55,675 nt of DNA, taken from NCBI GenBank assembly GCA_021775555.1, contig JAJFHP010000009.1:1-55675 (forward strand), read 5' to 3'. This stretch comes from Hyphomicrobiales bacterium. GTDB taxonomy: Bacteria > Pseudomonadota > Alphaproteobacteria > Rhizobiales > Methyloligellaceae. A program made the translations under genes and the position numbers. Below the pieces are notes generated by a model. The model saw only the letters and a list, made by a program, of their open reading frames with translations, made no database searches and was not told where the DNA came from. Position 1 is the first letter of the stretch; the number at the start of each line of letters is the position of its first letter. Positions 49,877 through 55,675 of this stretch are shown piece after piece.

Positions 49877-50989
49877 ATGTCAGACAAATTCCAATTCTCA
49901 CGTCGGGATGTTCTTAGTCACGGCGGAAATATAGTTGCCGCCGGCACGCTATTCTCATTGTTACCGACACTGGCATCGGCAGCAAAGACCGTCACCGTTG
50001 GATTCATTTACGTTGGCCCGCGGCAGGATTTCGGTTGGAATCAGTCACATTGGGACGCAGCGCGCAAGGTTGCCAAGATCAAGGGCATCAAGGTTGTCGA
50101 GCAGGAAAATGTTCCGGAAACTGCCGAGGTCGAAAAAGTCATGCAAAGCATGATTGAGTTGGATGGCGCCAAGGTCATATTCGGCACATCCTTCGGCTAC
50201 TGGAAAAGCATCAAGAAGATGGCGAAAAAGTATCCGAACGTGCTGTTCACCCATATCGGGGCTATTTGGAAGTCGGGTGACCCCAAAAATGTTATCGGCT
50301 ATCGCGGCTACACCGAAGAGCCTCATTACCTTTGCGGCATAGCAGCCGGGCGCATGTCGAAGACAGGCAAGATTGGTTTTATCGGATCCAAACCGCTCTA
50401 TTTTATTTACAATAACTGCAATGGGTTTGTGCTTGGTGCACGCTCGATTCGCCCGGACCTCACCTGCAACGTGGTCCTCACCGGCGAGTGGAACAACCCG
50501 GTGAAGGAAGCGGAAACAACCAACAGCCTTATCGACAAGGGTTGCGATGTCATTATCGCTAATGTGGACAGCCCCAAAGTGTCGGTGGAAACCTGTGAAC
50601 GGCGCGGTGTTTTCAGCTGCGGCTATCATTCGGACCTGAGCTCGCTGGCACCTAAAGGGTTTTTAACGGGCGCAGAGTGGAATTGGGCTTCTGGGGCCGA
50701 ATTCGTCAGGGCTTTCACCACGGGTAAACCATACCCGAACCTGAAGCGCGGCGGTTTCAAAGACGACATGGTTGGGCTGAGCCCGTTCGGTGCGGCTGTA
50801 CCGCAGAAAGTCCGTGATGAGATCCTTTCCGCAAAACAGGGGTTCGTTGATGACAAGCTCAAGATTTACCAAGGCCCGCTTAAGGACAATAAGGGCAATG
50901 AAATTTTGAAAGCTGGTCAGGTGATTTCCAACACGGACATCAAATTCAAGCTTGGCGTGCGTTTCTTCGTTGAAGGCGTGGCCGGCTAG
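49877..50989 (+). CDS. BMP/Med-family ABC transporter substrate-binding protein
   Basis: 370 residues with an export signal (SRRDVLSHGGNIVAAGTLFS, cleavage near ASAA; the RR pair suggests Tat). It has the PnrA/BMP-lipoprotein fold: VGFIYVGPRQDFGWNQSHWD, EQENVPETAEVEKVMQSMIE, FGTSFGYWKS, GIAAGRMSKTGKIGFIGSKP, IANVDSPK. This family binds nucleosides, purines and related heterocycles. Two ATGs are possible (49874 and 49877); the second has the better spacing to GGGAGG. It leads an operon with two permeases, a double ATPase and an amidohydrolase. Confidence 0.91.
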   Translation: MSDKFQFSRRDVLSHGGNIVAAGTLFSLLPTLASAAKTVTVGFIYVGPRQDFGWNQSHWDAARKVAKIKGIKVVEQENVPETAEVEKVMQSMIELDGAKVIFGTSFGYWKSIKKMAKKYPNVLFTHIGAIWKSGDPKNVIGYRGYTEEPHYLCGIAAGRMSKTGKIGFIGSKPLYFIYNNCNGFVLGARSIRPDLTCNVVLTGEWNNPVKEAETTNSLIDKGCDVIIANVDSPKVSVETCERRGVFSCGYHSDLSSLAPKGFLTGAEWNWASGAEFVRAFTTGKPYPNLKRGGFKDDMVGLSPFGAAVPQKVRDEILSAKQGFVDDKLKIYQGPLKDNKGNEILKAGQVISNTDIKFKLGVRFFVEGVAG

Positions 50990-51016
50990 ACAAAGCACCT
51001 GCCAGGAACTTCAACA

Positions 51017-52069
51017 ATGTTTGGCTCGACCTTCAATAACGGTCTTGAGGCGGTGGTGATCAATGCCGCCGCCTTAATCCTCACGCTTGCCGGATTCGGC
51101 GTCTTCGTGGCCCTGTTCGGGCATAACCCCCTGGACGTCTTCTACATCCTGTATCTGGGTGCCTTCGCCACTCAACTCTCGATTGAAAATACACTCACTC
51201 AGAGCGCGCCGTTGATGCTGACCGCGCTGTGTACGGCCATACCGGCGCGGGCCGGCTTGCTGGTGATTGGGGGCGAGGGGGCGCTGGTGGTTGGCGGTGT
51301 GGCCACAGTCCTCGTCGGAGTTCATTTGGGTCACCTGCCTCCATGGGCCGGTGTTTTGATCATGGGACTGGCTGGATCCATCGCCGGTGGACTATGGATC
51401 GGTGCCGCGGGTGCACTGCGTCAATATCGCGGCGTCAACGAGACCATAGCAACCCTCCTGATGAACTATATCGCCATAGCAATTATGAGCCACTTGGTCT
51501 CCGGGCCAATCCGGGATTTCGATCAGGTTCTGAAGACGTCAAGTTGGAGTATCCCTGAAAGCCTGATGGTCAGCACCGTGCCCGGACTCGATGTGCATTG
51601 GGGGTTGGCGGTTGGGGTGGCTACCTGCGTCATCCTTTACGTCATAATGCGTCAGACCACTTTCGGTTTTGGTGTCGATATTCTGGGTGGCAACCCGCGG
51701 GCCGCACAAATGGCCGGTCTTCCCATCAACCGGATGGTGCTCGTCTGCTGCTTTATCGGCGGTGCGGGTGCGGGACTTGCCGGCACCATGGAAATCATAG
51801 CCGTCCATGGTTTCGCCAGTGAGTCGCTGGTGGTCGGGTTTGGCTATGCGGGCATATTGATCGCATTTCTGGCACGGCAGAATCCTGCTGCGATCATTAT
51901 CGTGGCGATTCTGGTGGGCGGCATCTCCGCCAGCGGTGGGCTGATGCAGCGCCGTTTTGATCTGCCGGATGCGACCGCCGCGGTTCTCCAGGGCATGTTA
52001 TTTGTCATGGTTCTCGCGTCAAACACGGCCTATGGACGATTCAAAATCTTTCAATTGAAGGCAAACTAA
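51017..52069 (+). CDS. ABC transporter permease, nucleoside/BMP type (first)
   Basis: 350 residues with about nine membrane helices and the BPD_transp_2 core (GGEGALVVGGVATVLVG; YRGVNETIATLLMNYIAIAI; GGNPRAAQMAGLPINRMVLV). Pairs with the second permease to form the channel for the substrate bound by the BMP protein. The start is 27 bases after the binding-protein gene. Confidence 0.91.
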   Translation: MFGSTFNNGLEAVVINAAALILTLAGFGVFVALFGHNPLDVFYILYLGAFATQLSIENTLTQSAPLMLTALCTAIPARAGLLVIGGEGALVVGGVATVLVGVHLGHLPPWAGVLIMGLAGSIAGGLWIGAAGALRQYRGVNETIATLLMNYIAIAIMSHLVSGPIRDFDQVLKTSSWSIPESLMVSTVPGLDVHWGLAVGVATCVILYVIMRQTTFGFGVDILGGNPRAAQMAGLPINRMVLVCCFIGGAGAGLAGTMEIIAVHGFASESLVVGFGYAGILIAFLARQNPAAIIIVAILVGGISASGGLMQRRFDLPDATAAVLQGMLFVMVLASNTAYGRFKIFQLKAN

Positions 52070-52072
52070 ACC

Positions 52073-53002
52073 ATGACGGATGGCGGTGATCTTGGCTGGT
52101 GGGGTGTTCTGATAGCAGTGATGGGAGGCGCAATCCGTGTGTCCACACCCTATCTCTTCGTCAGTCTCGGCGAGACCCTGACGGAAAAAGGCGGTCGTGT
52201 GAACCTGGGCCTTGAGGGCATTCTGGTTATGGGTGCCATGAGTGGTTACGGCACGGCTGTTGTCACCGGTGAACCCTGGCTGGGTGTAATTGTAGCTGGT
52301 TGTGCAGGTTCAGCATTGGCTCTTCTGCATGGCTTGATTTGCAATCTGACACGGGTCAACGATATCGCCGTCGGAATCTCGCTATTCATTTTCGGAACGG
52401 GTCTCGCTTTTTTCCTCGGCAAACCCTTCATCAATCCCTCCGCGCCACGCCTGCCGCATCTGGAACTGGGAGCCTGGAGTTCTTATCCGCAAGTGCGGTC
52501 TGCATTGGAAATCAATGCGCTTTTCATTATCGGTGTCGTCCTGGCATTTGTTCTGGCCTGGGGCCTGAAAAACATGAAATGGGGCCTGATTCTCAGAACC
52601 GTGGGCGACAGTACGGAGGCCGCCACAGCGCTTGGCTATAACGTCAACTGGGTCAGGACCATGGGCACCGTCGCGGGCGGTTTTCTATCCGGGGTCGGCG
52701 GTTCGTTCCTGTCTCTTTACTATCCGGGCACCTGGAATGAGGGGCTATCGAGCGGCCAGGGGCTGATGGCCGTGGCGCTAGTCATCTTTGCGCGCTGGAA
52801 TCCGATTTACTGTTTCTATGTGTCGCTGCTGTTTGGCGGCGCCACGGCGCTTGGGCCGGCCCTGCAGACTGTCGGCATAACATCGAACTATTATCTTTAC
52901 GGCGCCGCGCCCTATTTCCTGACACTGGGATTGCTGATTTACAGCTCATCGACCAAGCACAGCTTGGCCGGTGCGCCGGGCGAGGTATCGATCAGCCGAT
53001 GA
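52073..53002 (+). CDS. ABC transporter permease, nucleoside/BMP type (second)
   Basis: 309 residues, BPD_transp_2 family, shorter partner of the preceding permease: GETLTEKGGRVNLGLEGILV at the start, RVNDIAVGISLFIFGTG, RTVGDSTEAATALGYNVNWV in the cytoplasmic loop, and GGSFLSLYYPGTWNEGLSSG. The start is three bases after the first permease stop, and the gene overlaps the ATPase gene by four bases (ATGA). Confidence 0.91.
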   Translation: MTDGGDLGWWGVLIAVMGGAIRVSTPYLFVSLGETLTEKGGRVNLGLEGILVMGAMSGYGTAVVTGEPWLGVIVAGCAGSALALLHGLICNLTRVNDIAVGISLFIFGTGLAFFLGKPFINPSAPRLPHLELGAWSSYPQVRSALEINALFIIGVVLAFVLAWGLKNMKWGLILRTVGDSTEAATALGYNVNWVRTMGTVAGGFLSGVGGSFLSLYYPGTWNEGLSSGQGLMAVALVIFARWNPIYCFYVSLLFGGATALGPALQTVGITSNYYLYGAAPYFLTLGLLIYSSSTKHSLAGAPGEVSISR

Positions 53003-54537
53003 CCGAGAAACCCGCCATGGCCACACTTCCGCCGCCTGACGTTACGGTCACGGACATGACCAAACGGTTCGGTGCGCTTGTCGCTCTCGACGCTGTCTCA
53101 GTACATTTTGAATCTGGCACGTTCCATGCGCTTCTGGGCGAGAACGGGGCCGGCAAGAGCACCCTGGTCAAATGTTTGATGGGGTATTACCAGGCCGATG
53201 AGGGAGACATATCGGTCAATGGAGTAACCCAGCACGTAACCAATCCCAGGCATGCTCATCACCTGGGTCTTGGCATGGTTTACCAGCATTTCACCCTGGT
53301 CCCCAGCATGACCGTTGCCGAAAATCTGGTCCTGGGTGAGGAAGGGCTGTCATCGGTCATCAATTGGAAAGAGCATCTCGAAATACTCGAGGCGTTCATG
53401 CAGTCCATGCCCTTCCGGCTCGATCTCAATCGGTCAGTATCCAATCTCGCTGCGGGTGAGAAACAGAAACTTGAAATTCTGAAGCAGCTTCATCTGGGCA
53501 GTCGTTTTCTGATCCTTGATGAACCGACCAGCGTTCTCACTCCTGACGAAGCAGATCAGATCCTTGGTCTGATGCGGCAATTGACGGATGAGAACCGAAT
53601 ATCCGTTGTCATGATCACCCACAAGCTGCGAGAGGTCGAAGCCTACGCAAACGAAGTTACTGTGCTGCGGCACGGGCGGCTTGCCGGCCAGGGATATGTC
53701 AAAGACCTTACACATGCCGACCTGATCCGCATGATGATCGGAAATGAAAAAATCTCCAAACCCGCAGTAAGGACCAAAGCGTCACGCCGCGAAATAGCGC
53801 TTGAAATCCGTAACCTGGTGGTTGGCAACGATAAGGGTCTGACCGCCGTCTCTGATGCCAGCCTGCAGGTGAAGGAGGGCGAGATAGTAGGTATTGCCGG
53901 TGTCTCTGGAAATGGTCAGACAGAGCTTGTTGAGGCCCTGTCGGGACAACGGGATGAGGAGTCTGGAGACATATTCGTACGGGGCGAGAAATATGGGAAA
54001 ACCCGGTCCGAGATGCGCGATTTTGGAATTAATATGCTGCCTGAAGACCCCCTTAACAACAGCTGCGTTCGCGAAATGTCTGTGGCTGAAAATCTGGCCA
54101 TTCGCATTTTCGACCAACCTCCTACGACCTACGCCGGATGTCTGATCAACAGAGGCGCCGTCCGCCGCCACGGCCGCGATCTGATTGAACGCTTTCGCAT
54201 CAAGACCCAAGGTCCGGATGCTCGTATCGAGACGCTGTCGGGTGGCAATGTACAGCGCACTGTCTTGGCGCGGGAATTAGCCGGAGATGTGGAAGTGCTG
54301 ATCGTCCAAAATCCATGCTTCGGCCTCGATTTGAATGCCGTAGCAGAGATACGCAATCGAATTATGGAAGCCCGAAATGGCGGCGCCACGATCCTGCTGA
54401 TCAGCGAGGATCTGGATGAAATTCTGGAATTGGCTGATCGCATCATCGTCATGTTCGAGGGGCATTTCGTTTTCGAAACGTCTCGAGATAAAGCGGACGT
54501 CCATGAAATCGGCCGCCATATGGCGAGCCACATCTAG
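52999..54537 (+). CDS. ABC transporter ATPase with two nucleotide-binding domains
   Basis: 512 residues. NBD1 has Walker A LLGENGAGKST (~47), signature-like NLAAGEKQKLEIL and Walker B FLILDEPTSVL. NBD2 has a degenerate Walker A (GIAGVSGNGQTELVEAL, Gln in place of the Lys-Ser/Thr), signature LSGGNVQRTVLAREL and Walker B VLIVQNPCFGLD. This asymmetry is usual for sugar/nucleoside-type ATPases such as RbsA and NupA. The canonical LSGGQ is altered to LAAGE in NBD1. It powers the BMP-type importer. Confidence 0.93.
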   Translation: MTEKPAMATLPPPDVTVTDMTKRFGALVALDAVSVHFESGTFHALLGENGAGKSTLVKCLMGYYQADEGDISVNGVTQHVTNPRHAHHLGLGMVYQHFTLVPSMTVAENLVLGEEGLSSVINWKEHLEILEAFMQSMPFRLDLNRSVSNLAAGEKQKLEILKQLHLGSRFLILDEPTSVLTPDEADQILGLMRQLTDENRISVVMITHKLREVEAYANEVTVLRHGRLAGQGYVKDLTHADLIRMMIGNEKISKPAVRTKASRREIALEIRNLVVGNDKGLTAVSDASLQVKEGEIVGIAGVSGNGQTELVEALSGQRDEESGDIFVRGEKYGKTRSEMRDFGINMLPEDPLNNSCVREMSVAENLAIRIFDQPPTTYAGCLINRGAVRRHGRDLIERFRIKTQGPDARIETLSGGNVQRTVLARELAGDVEVLIVQNPCFGLDLNAVAEIRNRIMEARNGGATILLISEDLDEILELADRIIVMFEGHFVFETSRDKADVHEIGRHMASHI

Positions 54538-54556
54538 CGGTCTCGGAGCGATAGTC

Positions 54557-55675
54557 ATGAACAAACGCGTTCCCGCCTATCAAATCGTTCGCAACGGTTT
54601 ACTGCTGGACATCCAAAAACGCGCCGCCGCACCTGCTGACATTCTGATTGAAGGTGACACAATCATAGAGATCGGCATGCCAGGCCTGGACGCGCCGCAA
54701 GGAGCCACTGTAGTCGATGCTTCTGACCGTCTCGTGATGCCGGGACTGGTCAACGCCCATACCCACGGTCACGGCAGCCTTGGCAAGGGCCTTGGCGACA
54801 AATGGTCTCTGGAACTGCTTCTTAATGCTAGTCCCTGGGTAAGCGGCGGATTCACTCTAGAAGACAAACACACCGCAGCTCTGTTGAACGCGGCGGAAAT
54901 GGTGCTCAAGGGCTGCACTGCCGCCTATGACATGTATTTCGAGTTCCCGACGCCCTCGCTTGAAGGGCTGACGGCAATCGGCAAGGCGTATGAGGAAATC
55001 GGCGTACGCGTTGTGCTGGCGCCGATGATGGCCGATACGACATTGTACACCGCCATTCCGGGACTGCTGGATGCCCTGCCAGAGCCCCATCGCTCTCACG
55101 TAGAAAAGATGAGTGCTGCGTCTCACAAAGAGCATCTCTCCGTTTGCGGAACCATGCTCAAGGACTGGCCGTTCGACCGTGACGAGGTCCGCCCGGCCCT
55201 TGGCCCGACCATCCCGCTTCATTGCAGCGAGGATTTCATTCGCGGCTGCCGCGACCTTGCCAATGATTATGACGTCGGTGTGCAGATGCATCTGGCGGAA
55301 TCGAAAGTTCAGGCGGTTTCGGGTCTGAAACGATACGGGAAGACGTTAACGGCCCATCTTGATGAGATGGGGCTGTTGGGGGAACGGTTCACAGGCGCTC
55401 ACTGCATTTGGCTGGACAATGACGACATGAAGCGGTTGCGGGACGCTGGCGCGAGTGTGGCACACAATCCGGGCAGCAATCTGCGATTGGGCTCCGGGAT
55501 AGCACCGGCAAAGAAGATGATGGAGTTGGGCATCACCCTGGGTGTTGGCACCGATGGTTCAGCGTCGTCCGATAATCAGAACATGTTTGAGGCCATGCGG
55601 ACAGCTGCCTTCGTCTCGCGGATCGTCGAACCTGATCCGGAACAGTGGCTCGGAACCTGGGATGTGTTGCGGCTC
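54557..55675 (+). CDS. Amidohydrolase-family deaminase (ATZ/TRZ or guanine/cytosine deaminase-like), truncated by the window
   Basis: 373 residues visible, open at the right edge. Metal ligands: HxH in VNAHTHGHGSLGKG (~75), His in QMHLAES (~243), His in GAHCIW (~279), and Asp in GVGTDGSASSDN (~335), the last with SSDN as in S-adenosylhomocysteine/guanine/atrazine-type deaminases; HNPGSNLRLGSG is also typical. It removes an amino or chloro group from a heterocyclic ring. The ATG at 54557 is 19 bases after the ATPase stop, so it is in the transporter operon. The pairing suggests import and deamination of a purine-, pteridine- or triazine-like compound. Confidence 0.88.
   Translation, partial: MNKRVPAYQIVRNGLLLDIQKRAAAPADILIEGDTIIEIGMPGLDAPQGATVVDASDRLVMPGLVNAHTHGHGSLGKGLGDKWSLELLLNASPWVSGGFTLEDKHTAALLNAAEMVLKGCTAAYDMYFEFPTPSLEGLTAIGKAYEEIGVRVVLAPMMADTTLYTAIPGLLDALPEPHRSHVEKMSAASHKEHLSVCGTMLKDWPFDRDEVRPALGPTIPLHCSEDFIRGCRDLANDYDVGVQMHLAESKVQAVSGLKRYGKTLTAHLDEMGLLGERFTGAHCIWLDNDDMKRLRDAGASVAHNPGSNLRLGSGIAPAKKMMELGITLGVGTDGSASSDNQNMFEAMRTAAFVSRIVEPDPEQWLGTWDVLRL

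Overview
The window looks like a piece of an alphaproteobacterial chromosome, probably a metabolically versatile marine or soil heterotroph. Supporting signs are the moderately high GC with AT-rich regulatory gaps, a small basic protein starting MPRKPNYNFER, a FixL/FixJ-style two-component pair, and five copies of a TGTCCGCTTATGACCC-type intergenic palindrome that is widespread in this class. I count about 50 genes, mostly intact. The only clear gene decay is a TPR-gene remnant near 32 kb. The two edge genes are cut by the window: a PLP decarboxylase on the left and an amidohydrolase on the right. I see no rRNA, tRNA, CRISPR array or intact insertion sequence.

Layout. 0-6 kb: PLP decarboxylase end, HypT-like LysR regulator, dicarboxylate/amino-acid symporter, membrane-anchored MOSC protein, small basic protein, DEAD-box helicase. 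6-23 kb: a phosphonate island. An operon encoding phosphonoacetate hydrolase (phnA), a zinc alcohol dehydrogenase and an aldehyde dehydrogenase is divergent from a LysR gene. A five-gene copper operon lies inside the island (His-rich protein, lipoprotein, TolC-type lipoprotein, multicopper oxidase, cupredoxin). Then come phnD-phnC-phnE-phnE preceded by an SDR and an Ldh-family dehydrogenase, divergent from a beta-keto-acid cleavage enzyme (BKACE) and phosphonoacetaldehyde hydrolase (phnX). No phnW and no C-P lyase gene is in view. The SDR/Ldh/BKACE genes linked to phosphonate import and PhnX do not fit a pathway I know, and are the best candidate for an undescribed system.

23-32 kb: CHASE2 adenylate cyclase beside a large FecR/RTX-type surface protein; a GST-fold protein and a TetR repressor; an SDR gene driven from a promoter flanked by two perfect TetR palindromes; a fumarylpyruvate-hydrolase-like protein; the TPR remnant. 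32-44 kb: a glyoxylate module. An IclR regulator diverges from gcl (glyoxylate carboligase), a ketopantoate-reductase-family gene, hyi and glxR. The gap carries three alternating copies of the IclR/AllR-type half-site. A diguanylate cyclase follows, then a D-3-hydroxyaspartate aldolase-like enzyme (which would make glyoxylate plus glycine) with a HAD hydrolase, and a tightly overlapping TauE-AcnX large-AcnX small operon.

44-49 kb: a membrane sensor kinase and FixJ-type regulator, preceded by an FNR/FixK-like box and followed by a diheme cytochrome c and a tetraheme NapC/NirT quinol dehydrogenase, with no terminal reductase in view. 49-55.7 kb: a TetR gene divergent from a BMP-type (nucleoside/purine-like) ABC importer and an amidohydrolase, probably uptake and deamination of a heterocyclic compound. 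Many gene starts were placed downstream of the longest possible frame because a Shine-Dalgarno match, a signal peptide or the family start supports it; this is stated gene by gene.
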